From: Uloborus plumipes
Taxonomy: Eukaryota > Arthropoda > Arachnida > Araneae > Uloboridae
DNA: 64,000 nt
Assembly: GCA_038373865.1 (NCBI GenBank)
Contig: JAXGGA010002993.1
Coordinates: 1-64,000 of the forward strand
Direction of reading: 5' to 3'
In this document: in pieces, positions 9,436 through 20,495 of the stretch
How positions within the stretch are numbered: position 1 is the stretch's first letter
How the letters are laid out: every line of letters starts with the position of its first letter
Notes under the pieces: model-generated
Database searches by the model: none
Told to the model about the DNA's origin: nothing
The model's input: the letters and a program-made list of their open reading frames with translations, nothing else
Program-made: the position numbers and the translations under genes

Positions 9436-10751
9436 CGCGGCATTTACGAACGAACAGTTCTCCCCTCCTCTCCAAATCAAAATTTTGGCTAAGAAACTGT
9501 CAAAACACGGAGAAAAGTGAAACTTACTCCAAAAGAAAGGGGGTGGCTGTTGTCATATTTGGGTTCAGGGAATAATTTTATCTACGAATCAGCAAGAATT
9601 GCGTCGGAAGCATTTAATAAGTTATTGCCCACTACACTTTTTTTTCCACGCAGTGTTACTGTAAGGATAACATTGTACACAGCTCTCTATATTTTGTACC
9701 GTGATAAAAGGGCGTAATTTTACCTAAGTCAGAAAACAGCTCTACGTTGCGCTAAAAGGGAAAATGGTTTATAATATTGATTGTTTTTGTCTTTTACTGT
9801 ACACAGCAGACAGGGGCAGAATTTTCTTTTTAATTAAAATATATAGGAAAAAAGTATTTTTTGTTACTAATGTATTGTGGGCACCCATAAGAATTGTTGG
9901 ATTAATGAATTTTGTGTTGTTGGAATTCTAATTATATCCGTTTTTTCAACCGAAACTCAAAATAAAGAGTGATTTCTGTTTAATGCTGCTGCTGTTGTTT
10001 TTAATTAATTTTCTTTAAATAACTAATTGAAGTATAAACACAGACAATTTCATGTTTTTTCTTTGACCAGTTAAAGAAGATGTAGTTAAAAAATTAAATT
10101 GCTTGATTACATATTATCAAAACTCTTAATACAAACATTTTTAGTAAAAAATCTCACTCCCACCTAACTTATAGGCATTCAAAAATTTCTACGAATTCTA
10201 ATACTTTTTTCCATTTACTACGCCTTTTCGAGTAGCGTGAGGTAACCATGGTGACGAAGAATTTGTTAAAGGTGTTCATTAAAGTAGTTTTCAACCGTGT
10301 TTTTTTCCAAAATTAAATTTCTAAAAAAGAACATAAATTCTTTTTGTACCAAACTGTAATTCTATTATTTAAAAGTATTAGAAACTTCGGTTTAATTAAA
10401 TTAAAGGATAAAGATTGTAGGTTTAATTAAAAAAATCTTATTTTGAAAGACATTATTCGCGATTCAATTATTTTTAACTGAATGATTTTAATAAAAATAT
10501 TAGAATTCTTTGTTTAGTTTGTTAACAAATCTTCGGGAGTAAGTTTTAGATACAAAACTATTTTAAAAGTTAAATTATGTTAAAATGTGCATGTGCATAG
10601 TAATATGCTTAAATCTGCAGTTACTGAATGGATTCAGACACTCCACAATATTTGCAAGCGAACAATTTTTTCGCAAAGTGCTTTGATACAAACTTTAATT
10701 CCGCAGAAAGAAATATGCTGCTTTTTAAATTGAGATACTATTTATTTGAAA
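9436..10751. other. spacer, no recognised feature
   Basis: A+T-rich sequence. Frames up to 66 codons (e.g. 9517-9717) carry no motif I recognise. No repeats with sharp ends were noticed. Confidence 0.4.
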
Positions 10752-10866
10752 GGCACAGGTTCAAACCTGGCTCCAACCGGTTTTTTTCAAGATGCAGAGA
10801 CTCGACAACGACCATGTCGTATGATTATGCTGCATATAAAAGATCCGTGGAGTACTTGTTTGAAAT
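10752..10866 (+). repeat. tRNA-derived SINE, family E, 5' truncated copy
   Basis: The B-box-like GGTTCAAACCT (10758-10768) is followed by CTGGCTCCAACCGG and then a body matching the SINE at 38617-38810 (AGACTCGACAACG, CGTATGATTATGC, AAAGATCCGTGGAGTA). The A box half of the tRNA head is not recognisable. The tail of a short open frame (10628-10873) is made of this SINE. Confidence 0.65.
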
Positions 10867-11924
10867 GGAGTAGAGACCTTTCTTAAGATAATTTGTTTCA
10901 CAGCACGTTTCTCAAATGATTCATAGCTATCCAAAGTATCAGATAACTCTGAATCAGATCATATATTCATTTAAAATTTTATTTTTATTATTATTTCTTA
11001 ATTGTGAATGACTATATAATACTTTAAAAGTTTTCTTCAGTTTAACACCAATACAGGCAACAGCATTACTAAAATATGAGAGGGACAGTTAAGAAACGGA
11101 GAAATTAAGGATAAAAGTTATCGCGAAGGACTGTACAACAGTTGGAAAAACATTTAAAAGACATATTTTATTGCGGGAACCAAAGTTCCATGGAAGTCCC
11201 TTTTGAAGATAGTAGAAAGATGTGAAAATAATAAATAAATTACACTGGCTAGCGTAAATGTTGGTCAGTTGGTTATGCTTCTGAAATAGACCCTTGGGAA
11301 ATTAAGCCAAGGAAAGTACTTCGTAAACCCAAGTAATCTTAGAAAAGGAGTAAAACTGTTGCAATTGGAGTAATTGTTAGAGATGCAAAAAAATAAAAAC
11401 ATGTTTCACGAATGTCATAAGTGTAAAACCTAAACGGACTAAATTCTACACTACAGGAAAGTTTTTCTCACTTAAGTTGATGAAATAAAGACAGAAATAC
11501 GCATCGTTTTCCAAGAAAAACACTGTTGTTACTAAACTAGAGAAGAAGCTACCGTTGCACTCGCTAATTTATGGTGCTAATAAGAAAACAATTTAAAAAT
11601 AGCATTCACATAATTTAGGGAGACATTTACTTTTTTTACTGTTAAATATTCTTGAAGCTATTATTTTTATGAATCAAAAATATTTCAATTAAATTGAAAT
11701 TATTGGGGAAAACATTTAAGGACGACCTATTTATTTTTCGTAAATGTTGCATATATTACTACTATTAAAATCTGTCTGTCTGTCCATCTGAAGCTTTAAC
11801 TCCTCAAAAACCGCTGAGAGTAGAGAATCAAACATAGTACCATTCGATTTGAGGTTTTCTAAGGAAGACAATAAGACCAACCGCGTAATTCTACGACTTT
11901 AATTATCTGAGACATTAATCAAAA
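10867..11924. other. spacer, no recognised feature
   Basis: No gene is seen. Around 11770 the CTGTCTGTCTGTCCATCTG segment and the following text look like the beginning of a dispersed repeat, but no second copy lies in this window. Confidence 0.35.
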
Positions 11925-12590
11925 CGTTAATTAAGTGTTTTGCACTTTTTAAAATTCCAAGACATTTATTTCTTTCCGTTGCCATTTTGAATAAAAACGT
12001 TAATTAAATTATTTAACTGTTTAAAAACATTTTAAGACATTTATTTCTTACCGTTGCCGTTTTGAATAAAAAGTTAATTAAATTATTGAAAAATTAAAAA
12101 TTCCAAGACATTTATTTCTTATCGTTGCCATTTTGAATTAAAACGTTGATTAAATTATTGAACTATTTTAAATTCTAAGGCAGGAATTCAAGTGAAACAG
12201 GCGATTGCAAATTACAATCGCTACTGGAAATGAATTACATTAGAACGTTTCTTGATAAAAACATCGTGACGTCAGCGTGACGTTTGCCTATGAAAAACGA
12301 GCTAGATAAAACGTCACATCCTACTTGGCGAACAAGAGGAGATCACTGACTGCTTGTGAGCTCTTATTGGCTCCACCCGTAGTGACGTCAGTGCCAAGTT
12401 AAGTTGATGATAATGTAATTCACTTCCAGTAGCGATTGCAATTCGAAGCGATTGCAATGGTGTTTCACTTGAATCCTTGCCTAAGACATTTATTTCTTTC
12501 CGTTGCGATTTAAATTAAAACGTTAATTAAATTGATATTTTTAAACTGAAAGAGTGTTATTTTTTTCCATTGTCATTTTGAATACGTGTT
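11925..12590 (+). repeat. 71-75 bp tandem repeat array, interrupted by a MITE
   Basis: Units carry GACATTTATTTCTTTCCGTT, GCCATTTTGAAT and AACGTTAATTAAATTA. GACATTT begins at 11961, 12036, 12107 and 12485; removing the 306 bp MITE insertion (element plus one target copy) restores a 72 bp spacing, and a fifth decayed unit follows near 12551. The array therefore existed before the MITE inserted. No function is indicated. Confidence 0.75.
12179..12481. mobile_element. PIF/Harbinger-type MITE with TAA duplication, inside the tandem array
   Basis: Ends are GGCAGGAATTCAAGTGAAAC and its imperfect reverse complement GTTTCACTTGAATCCTTGCC, with inverted similarity running ~65-70 bp (CAATCGCTACTGGAA, GAATTACATTA on both sides). 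TAA flanks the element at 12176-12178 and 12482-12484, and the tandem-array sequence resumes in register outside, giving a natural empty-site control. The 3 bp TWA duplication is typical of PIF/Harbinger elements. The core holds two TGACGTCA-like boxes (GTGACGTCAGCGTGACG and AGTGACGTCAGTG), which resemble CRE sites but may be fortuitous. Confidence 0.8.
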
Positions 12591-12637
12591 ATTACAAAGT
12601 TCTAACAATTGTTTTTATTTCAATTATTAATGACTTA

Positions 12638-12825
12638 GGGCCGAATTCAAGTGAAACACCATTGCAATCGCTTCGAGGCGATCGCAATTGTAATCGCTAC
12701 TAGAAGTCGAATTACGATAGAATAGCATCTCGTAGCGATTGTAACGTTTCACTTGATTCCAAATTTGGGAATTTATGATTGCATTGGAGAGTTGCGATCG
12801 TCCGTGTTTCACTTGAATCCCGGCC
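12638..12825. mobile_element. PIF/Harbinger-type MITE, related copy with TTA duplication
   Basis: Ends GGGCCGAATTCAAGTGAAAC and GTTTCACTTGAATCCCGGCC lie within TTA (12635-12637, 12826-12828). It shares ACACCATTGCAATCGCTTCG and CAATCGCTACT with the MITE at 12179. The right side contains the terminal block GTTTCACTTGA twice (about 12747 and 12806), so the right end has been partly duplicated or a nested end was captured. At 188 bp it is shorter than its neighbour. Confidence 0.75.
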
Positions 12826-13105
12826 TTATATTTTTTCTCTGGTACCACTTTGAAAATGTGCTTTTAAATAAAATCGCAATTGCTGTTTTTAGAAGGGACT
12901 TTTTTTTGGCTGCGATCCAAATATTAAAACAACTTTTTCGTTTAGAATTTCGCAATTAATTGTACAGGAAGAAAGCGGTTTGGAAATAATTGTTTTTGAT
13001 AAGGAATTTTATTTGTTATTTAGAGTGAGTGCTAAGTATGCGCTACTTGATATCGTCTTTATTTTTGAGGAAGCATGTGCAAATAATTCGATTGATTCTT
13101 TGATG

Positions 13106-13336
13106 CAGGAAAGCTTTTTAGCGAGCCGCTTTAGCGGGGAGTAGATTGTTGAAACTTTCCTTGGTACTTTAAAGGAGAGTCGCCTTGGCGGCGAATAGTT
13201 TATTGAAACTTTCCTCGCTACTGTAAAGGTGAGCCGCCTTGACGGCGAGTAAACTGTTTAAACTTTCCTCATTACTTTAAAGGCGAGTCGCCTTGGTGGT
13301 GAGTAGTTTGTTGAAACTTTCCTCGCTACTTTAAAA
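13106..13336 (+). repeat. 54 bp minisatellite with hairpin-forming unit
   Basis: About 4.3 units. Each has GAAACTTTCCTCGCTACTTT then AAAGGCGAGTCGCCTTGGCG and GCGAGTAGTTTGTT; the block GAAACTTTCC recurs at ~13151, 13205, 13259 and 13313. Within a unit GCGAGTCGCC and GCCTTGGCGGC are self-complementary. The unit is more G+C-rich than its surroundings. It could be a decayed Helitron or MITE minisatellite, but that is speculation. Confidence 0.8.
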
Positions 13337-15627
13337 AGTAAAATGGAATCGATGCTGAAATTAATATCTCTTTATCACCACGCTCAGTTAGTAGTCCATC
13401 AAATAAAATTTGTCATAAAATATCCTACATCAAACGAAACGGCCTCATTTATTTTCCTGATATTCATGTGATAGTCAAGAAATTCTGCAATTAAAAACAG
13501 GAATATCCCAATCACAAGATTGGGTATTGCTTATAAGATAAATATTTCGAGCTTTATTTTAAATAATTTTTCAAGAAATTAAGTACTTTATAATTATGAA
13601 TGCATAATGCTCTTTCATGGGAGAAATATTATTTCTTGTTATCATCATATATCTAATTTATTGTTCAATGATTTAATAAATTAAATTTCATGACATATTA
13701 GGTAGATAATACAGCTATTAATAAATACATCATTATTTTTTGGTTTAATTAATTTTAAGTCCATGAGAAGGGGAACAAAAGCATATGGTCGAAGTGAAAA
13801 ACATGCATATACTGTCAGCAGGATATCTCTGAAGGCAAGAAATAACCAAAAGTGAACTCTTTTCCAGTGAATAGCTAACGTATCAGTAGCTTGTTTTAAA
13901 AAAAAAAAAAAAAAAAAAATTCTACTGCTCCCCCTTTATGAGAAAAATGACCGCCAAGATGGCTAAAAACGCATGTTTTTGCCTTATGGCTCATCTTTAA
14001 GCTAAAATATTTCCAAGAAGGAGTGAGAAACCCAAGTTATGCATTGTGTAACCATTTATAGTAAACATTTGTACACTACCAGAACGTGAGTAAACCTTTG
14101 GTTATGGCTTCCTTTTATTTTGGAATAAATTCCTCAACTTTAGCAAAATCGGCAAAATCAAGTTTTTGTGGTGACAACTTCAAAGAGCCCTGTACCTTAG
14201 CAATTTTCATTATGAACGTTCTAGTATGTTTTTTCTAAATGCCTAGAGTAACTAGTTTCCATAGATGTCTAACACTTTTATATTGCATGAGTACAATTTT
14301 TTATAAAAAATGATTAAGTAACATCATTTTTTTAGTATTTTGACATGGCGGACAAACTTTGAGGGCATGTATCTCAGAAAATAAGTGGATCAGGAACCTA
14401 AAAATTTGGATTTTTCCATGCCTCTATAATCAACCTGTGTGCCAAATTTAAAGAAAATCCGAGTCTGTCGTACGACCAACTTTTCTTTTTCTGGTGAGTT
14501 GGTATGGAATCACTCAACTGCAAAGTTTACCCTTTCAAACAAATAAAGAATTTTTGAAACGGTCCAGTCGTCTTCGAGTAATCTTAAATTAAAAACTAAC
14601 AGTAATCGTCATTGAAGGCCTTTTTCAGAAATGAAGAATATTTTCCAAAAACTCTCAAGTGCGCTTAAAAATGAAATATTTCTTTCACTTTATTTCCATG
14701 ATTATGATTTACTCTTTTACATGAAGACGCTATTCATTTTCACGAGTCGTTGGCACTATCCTGACCTAAAATATATCAGTCCTGAATTATGCATCGTAGT
14801 TATGAAGAAGTTTGGATTTAATCCCCCATATTTTACGAAAAAATAGCCTCCTACTGACAAGAAAGTATTGGATGTTATTAAAAGTAAGAATAAAGAGCAA
14901 TACTTCATGCAGAGAAAAATCGTGAGGTAACAAAAAAGGGAAATTGTTGTAACTTTTCAAAAAGTTAATTAAATTACACTATTTTTAGGATACAGCTTAA
15001 TAAAAACAGGTACATTAAAAAAACAATATTATAATTTTATAAATTCTTAATATATTAGGCGGACACAAGTCAACATTTTTTTCATTTCTCTGTTTCTTAT
15101 TATTTAAAAAAAAAAATAATCAATTTCATAGAGCAGAAAAGCGGAATTTTTTGAAATTATTTTTGATAAAATGGTTTCTTTACTTTATGGTATTTTAAAA
15201 AAGGTGTCTTCAATTGTTCACATGTGCTCTAATAAGGGGTCAATACCTGGGGTCAATATGAACAAGATTCAACAAACAAGATAATTATGTTCAAAAAAAA
15301 AACTTTTGAATACGAAACAGATTGGGGTGGGTCAATTTTAACGTTTTTCAAAAATCGAAAATGCCTGTGCGAGTAAATGCTGTCTTTGGTATGAAATGCT
15401 TGTAGAAAAAAAAGTTTAGAAATCAAAATATATTTAGAGCCCTCCGCCAGACCCTTGAAATTTCGCCAAATATGTGAAAAACAGCATTTGAATTTTTATT
15501 TTAAAATTTTTCATGTACGGTGTTTTTTTTTTCAATCGCCTGCAGCGAATATAGTTACACTCTTTGTCCACGAAAGCCTCTATGCTCACAAAAGGAAAAA
15601 AAAAGCAAAACAATCTACTGTGGTGTA
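13337..15627. other. spacer, possible dispersed repeat, no gene
   Basis: A 22-base A run at 13898-13919 could be a retroposition tail. The block 13920-14530 has the style of the repeats elsewhere in the window but no second copy was found. Frames at 14631-14846 and 15434-15718 have no recognised motif. Confidence 0.35.
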
Positions 15628-16363
15628 TACTGCCGTGGGTAGGTAAACGGCAGTATCTGCAAAAATGAGTTTTCGAGATAATTGAAGAAACGCGTTTTTG
15701 ATTTCCCACAAAGATCAATAAAACATTGAACTTCGAACATAGGCGATACTATATGTTTATACCGATATATTTTTTGGGTAATCGATTGCATTTTGATTTT
15801 GCAAGAGCATAGAGAGGTAAAGCAGATACTGCCGTTTACCTGCTCTTTTCACTCTAATTGTCATGCGGAATTGACTGGCAGTCGGCCGTAACTGCACATT
15901 ATGCTACTAAATGTCCAGTACTTACATATTCGACAACATGCGGAGTAGATATGTTATTATGAAATATATTATTGCATTGTGAATGATATGTTTTATTTAA
16001 AAATATACATAAATACCATGTATCCACTTGATATAGATTTAATATAAACGTACGCGAAATATAATTAAAAATATAATGAACTGTATTGTATTATGGAAAA
16101 TATGAAACAAAACTTGATGATTCATTAGCCATTTCCTTTTATTTAGTAAAGGAAGTATTGTGATCACAAAGAAAATTTCACTCAAAATTCGGTCTAAATT
16201 TTGATTTTGCTCACCCCCGAATGAATGTTGAGTAGTTTTTTCGACCTATCAGCACATGCATATGTACCTAACAGGCTGTTTATATGTATGTAACATATAA
16301 ACAGCCGAAATATCCTTTTCGACCATGTCCCAGTAAATTACGACGAGTTTTCTCGTGACGTCT

Positions 16364-16454
16364 GTATGAACGTATGCATGTGCGTATGTATGTATGTTTG
16401 TATGTGCGTATGTATGTATGTTTGTATGTATGTGCGTATGTATGTATGTATGTC
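16364..16454. repeat. (TATG)n microsatellite with GTGCG interruptions
   Basis: About 90 bp of TATG units with regular TGCG interruptions. The tyrosine/histidine/threonine-rich frames on the minus strand here are by-products of the repeat. The tract adjoins the outer edge of the ATCGCCAA foldback. Confidence 0.9.
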
Positions 16455-16536
16455 GCATAACTCAAAAACTATATGCCGTAGAAGCTTCTAGTTTGGTATG
16501 TAGGCTCTGAGGGTGGTCGTTGTGCACCTCCCCTTG

Positions 16537-17735
16537 TGGTTGCATTCGAATGTTCCCAAGGGGGTCTTTTACCCCTTTGTGGGGTAAATCAATGTTAATT
16601 TCAATACAGGTTGAGTGATATGATTTGGTGCAACCACTTGGCGATATATCGCCAAACTTTTGGTCGCCAAGTGTTTACCGCCAAGTTGGCGACTAATTTG
16701 GCGAAAAAATGATTTTTTTAAAAATTTGGATTCAATTTGGCGCTATTGGGCACATTTTGCGAAAAATTCACTGAATCATGTTAAAATCGGCGATATTTAG
16801 AAAATAAACCATTGTAAAACATTATTTTGCATTGATTCGTGACAAACTGGGGGTGTAAATGTTTGAATTGTTATCTTGCTCACTCTAATGCACTATTTTA
16901 ACACTTGAGGCATTTATTATGGAATTCAAACGTAAAAGGAAGTAGTGTGGCGTACACACCATATGTTTTAAAATTACTACAAATCAGTTAATGCTTTGTA
17001 CTTTGCATCAAAACAAGAAATCACTTTGAGAAAAAGAGCGCTTGAAATGCTTGTTGTGCTGACGATTTTTTCCATAGTACTATTAAAAATGCAACAGCTA
17101 GGGATTAAACTGCAAAAACTATCGTCTGTTAGTATGAAAGCAACTGTGATTAAAAGAAAACAAAACAATGAAAATAAAACCATTTCATTGCTGCTTTTTT
17201 GTTTGTCGTCTGCCAAGTTTGGCTTGTGTATCTTTGAAATTGTGAAAAATATTGTCTGCTAGTGGAGAGAAACTTTATTTGAAAGAAAAAAATCTGGTAT
17301 GGACCCTACACTACTTTCTTTTACGTGTAAATTTTTTTAGTAGATGCCTTAAGTGTTAAAATAATGCTTGGAATGAGCAAAATGACAATTGAAACATTTA
17401 CGCCCCAAATGTACCACGAAACAATGCAAAAAATAATTTACAACAATTCACTTTCTAAATATCGCCGATTTTAGCATCATTCAGTGGATTTTCGCAAAAT
17501 ACCGCCAATAGCGCTAAATTGAACCCAAACTCATAAAATATTTTTTTCGCCAAATTTGTCGCCAGTTTGGCGATATGTCACCAAGTTGGCGACAAGCACT
17601 TGGCGACTGAAAGCTTGGCGATATATCGCCAAGTGGTAACGCCAATTTATATCACTTAAGTCTGCTTTGATATTAACACTGATTCACCCCCAAAAGGAAT
17701 AAAACACCCAGTTGGGAACATTCAAGTACAACCAA
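16537..17735. mobile_element. foldback element with ~430 bp inverted arms rich in TTGGCGATATATCGCCAA
   Basis: Arms 16537-16966 and 17295-17735 are inverted copies: GAATGTTCCCA, ACTTGGCGATATATCGCCAA, GGTCGCCAAGTG, TTTTGCGAAAA, AATCGGCGATATTTAGAAA, GTAAATGTTT and GGAAGTAGTGTGG appear in both, in mirror order. Within each arm the palindrome TTGGCGATATATCGCCAA and short GGCGA/TCGCC pieces could themselves fold. The 330 bp centre has open frames on both strands, one (16977-17216, minus) with a possible membrane-spanning stretch, but no recognised motif. A third copy lies at 20500-20745 with its continuation at 21530-21590. Confidence 0.7.
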
Positions 17736-18149
17736 TGACCTCCTGTGACCTCCCATTAGGGCACTCCTACTTTCGCTTAGTTTAAGTACAAAGGAAAACG
17801 GTTTTTGCGGCTTGATGCAAGTTTTGCACAGCGATTCATATTATGTTCATCCTGCAGACATGCAGATACTGCCGTTTACCTGCCCACAGCAACGAAAAAT
17901 GCAGTTACTGCTAATTACCATTGGTTAAAAAACAGTTTTTTTTCATCGGAAACCAAAAAAAGATGCTTGTACCATAAAACTAATGTAACATAGATTTCAA
18001 AAATGCAAAAAAATGAAAATCGAAAAATTTGCAGTTACTGCCCTTTACCTGCCCACGGCAGTATAATACTTAAGAATTCCACTGGGCAGGAGGAATGGCA
18101 ATTATTTTCACAATTTTGATATTATAACCCTTTGAATCATAATTTTTAT

Positions 18150-18459
18150 TTAACCCTTTATGTGTTAAATTAATTTAGCAATGAATTTTTACATATTTTT
18201 CGGTTTTTTTAGTTGAAAATACATCAAACAACATATATACCGAGTATAAAAATTTTGACAATCAGTAAGGTCTAAGGCCCCCTACGCCTTAGGACTCCTA
18301 AGAAAAATGTTTCCGATCGCAGGTACCATCTGTCGGCCGCTCAGCAAAGTACAAGGAATGGTACTTAAAAGCTTCACCATGATTCCAGCCATATAGGATT
18401 CATAATACTAAATTAATATAAGCGGGACTTCTGAGTCCCGTCAGGGCATAAAGGGTTAA
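18150..18459. mobile_element. piggyBac-type MITE with TTAA duplication
   Basis: TTAA (18150-18153) then CCCTTTATG, and CATAAAGGG then TTAA (18456-18459). The 302 bp element has 9 bp perfect inverted ends; beyond them the ends diverge. A GCGGGACTTCTGAGTCCCGT hairpin lies just inside the right end. TTAA and the CCC start indicate the piggyBac superfamily. No coding is present. It is not the same family as the remnant at 303-873, whose ends start CCCTCGTGGG. Confidence 0.7.
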
Positions 18460-19178
18460 AGTATTCTTTTAAAATGAAATGCATTTTTACTATTTTGTTA
18501 CTGAAATAGAACTACAGCCTGTTCCAATATGTAGACAAAGCATTCTGTTTTAGGGTCGGTTAAACCAAAGTGCTGTCCTTGGTTGGTCCTAAAATTTGGT
18601 TCCCGTTTCACAAGAAAATACGCACATTTTCAAAGTAGTTTTTCAAAAAAGAAAAGAAAGGAGCGAATTTACCTTATTTTGTTGCGCCTGAAATTACAGT
18701 GCCAAAGCTCACGGCCCCGCAGGACCCTGCGTTAATCATTTCCTGATCTACGAACTGTTGTAAGCTTCCTGTTTTGAGAGTTTTTCTGGTGATTTGTTGG
18801 ACAACACTTTCCGGCAATTTTCAGAGCATCTCGAATTACATATTTTTGCTCAGTGTAAAGTGCATAAACATTCATTGTGGGTAGATTAACAGTAAGTTTT
18901 CTGAGCTTCCCTATTGATAGCTGCTGTTCCATCTGATTCGATTGCAAGTAAATCCATGGTAAATCACTGGTTTGTTTTCAATTTGTTGCAAACTTATTGC
19001 GCGATTTGAAGCTTTAAATGTTTTCAAATTCTCTCTTTAAAACATTGTATTTCTGAATGCCCATTTATCACAAACAAATTCTTTGAACATTTTAAACATT
19101 AAATGGGTTTGTCCTTGAATTTGAATATCAGACTTTTTTCTGCTTCGTTTCTTATAAAATCACACAAATCTTTCAGAT
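18460..19178. other. spacer, one unrecognised frame
   Basis: A minus-strand frame at 18732-18947 (71 codons; includes TEQKYVIRDALKIAGKCCP) has no motif I recognise. It might be a decayed exon or transposon piece; I cannot support either. Confidence 0.3.
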
Positions 19179-19181
19179 TAA

Positions 19182-19325
19182 GGGCCATGCTCCACATCAG
19201 CGTAAAACGCGACCGAAACTGAAGGCAGAAACCGAAAATCCGGGTACTTTCCATAGGAACACCATTGAATCCATTTTACGCTTCTGCCTATTTTTTCTGC
19301 TTTACGTCGATGTGGAGCATGGCCC
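19182..19325. mobile_element. 144 bp MITE with TAA duplication (PIF/Harbinger-like)
   Basis: Ends GGGCCATGCTCCACATCAGC and the mirror GTCGATGTGGAGCATGGCCC, flanked by TAA (19179-19181 and 19326-19328). Inverted similarity extends to GTAAA on both sides, ~27 bp. The 3 bp TAA duplication and GGGC start resemble the MITEs at 12179 and 12638, though the inner sequence is unrelated. Confidence 0.7.
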
Positions 19326-19328
19326 TAA

Positions 19329-20361
19329 CACTTGTTACCGTGTGAAACAGTAAGTAAGGTTCTAAATATTCACATTTTATAGTAACTTTTAAAACTGAAT
19401 ATCCAGATCGTTTAAACATAAATACCAATTAGAGTTTAGAAAATTTGAATGTAAGAAAAATATGGATTATTTTGAACTGTCAACGACATCTGCTACTAAA
19501 CGCTAATTTGGTTAACGCATTAGTTAAAATAAATGAAATCTAAATGAAAAAAATGTTAAACATGCTTATTAAAAATATAATTTTAATTTCCTTAAGTTGT
19601 TATTCAATATTGCGACGAAACTCTTTCATTTCGTCGAAGTTTAGAAAAGACTGGAAATTAAATTTTATGAACCTGTCTCATAGCTATTTTTTTTTAAACA
19701 GAATTGAGGCTTAAAATTATCTAGGGAGATTATCAAATTCATAGAGTGAAAAAATCGAATTTAATCAATTCAAAACTCAAGGCTTTTAAAAGAACTTGAT
19801 TGTTGCAATAAATTATCAAGGGATTAGTTTTAAAGTTAAACAGATGTTCTTGACGCTGTAGCGTGAAATTGGTTGAACACGATGCTAATATACGCTTTCT
19901 GCAAATGCAAGTTTCGTAAACATAAAGCAAGTGAAAATTGTTAGGTAAAAAAGTTCTTATTAATTTTAAATATCATTTCGGGAAAGACCCACAGGCTCAT
20001 AGTCAAGAAAGTTTTTCTCTCGAAGTAAATTTTAATTAAACTTCTTATTTTCCGACAGTTAAACTCTTAATAAAAGTCTTCATATTTCTAAGTATTTAAT
20101 TTGATTGTTTTTAATATTTTATTGCTGATCAAGTTTTTGGAAAAGTATTTATACAAAGGTGTATCTTTCACCTCTACTCATAAGAATGCCTACGTATCCC
20201 CCACAGCTTCTATCTTTCAAGCACGCAATAATTTCTAGCCAGATTTCTAGCAAAAATTCCGGACAAAAATACTTACTGTCGACTTTAATAAAGGTATTCT
20301 TTTCCTCATTCAAATTTTGTGTGCTTTTTTTCCCCACAGTGCTAACGATACAGAATAAATA
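19329..20361. other. spacer, no recognised feature
   Basis: A+T-rich with frames of up to ~88 codons on either strand and no motifs. Nothing further is seen. Confidence 0.4.
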
Positions 20362-20363
20362 TA

Positions 20364-20495
20364 CACTGCAAAAAATAAACTATTCATTTTACTGCATATT
20401 ACTGGCTGCAGAGGTTCCAGTTTAAAACTGTAAAATGCACAGTAATAGACTGTAAAATTAGCAATTTCACGGTTTATTACTGAAAATTTTGACAT
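20364..20495 (+). mobile_element. CACTGCAAAAA-ended MITE, family G, left half only
   Basis: TA then CACTGCAAAAAATAAACT, followed by ATATTACTGGCTGCAGAGG, TTCCAGTTTAAAACTGTAAA and AATGCACAGTAATA, as in the complete copy at 35253-35624. The right end is missing: at about 20496 the sequence passes into the third ATCGCCAA foldback copy. Confidence 0.65.

Larger units (their letters stand above)
15628..18063. mobile_element. TACTGCC-ended 2.4 kb composite element with TA flanks
   Basis: Left end TACTGCCGTGGGTAGGTAAA then CGGCAGTATCTGC; right end GCAGTTACTGCC then CTTTACCTGCCCACGGCAGTA, the reverse complement with few differences. TA lies immediately outside each (15626-15627, 18064-18065). Additional copies of the end motif sit inside each end: GCAGATACTGCCGTTTACCT at ~15822 and ~17864. 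The interior holds a (TATG)n tract and a large ATCGCCAA foldback, so this is a nest rather than a simple transposon. No transposase was found. Alternative: two separate ~210 bp MITEs of one family in opposite orientation flanking older repeats. Confidence 0.55.

Noticed and set aside
12219..12400. TGACGTCA boxes as host regulatory sites
   Set aside because: They lie inside a MITE; without a nearby gene they cannot be called regulatory.
16364..16454. Regularly spaced repeats as a CRISPR array
   Set aside because: It is a tetranucleotide microsatellite with no spacers, in a eukaryotic context.
16249..16465. Tyrosine/histidine-rich frames
   Set aside because: Translations of the (TATG)n microsatellite.
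18732..18947. 71-codon minus frame
   Set aside because: Looks somewhat protein-like but has no recognised domain, and no neighbouring exons were found.
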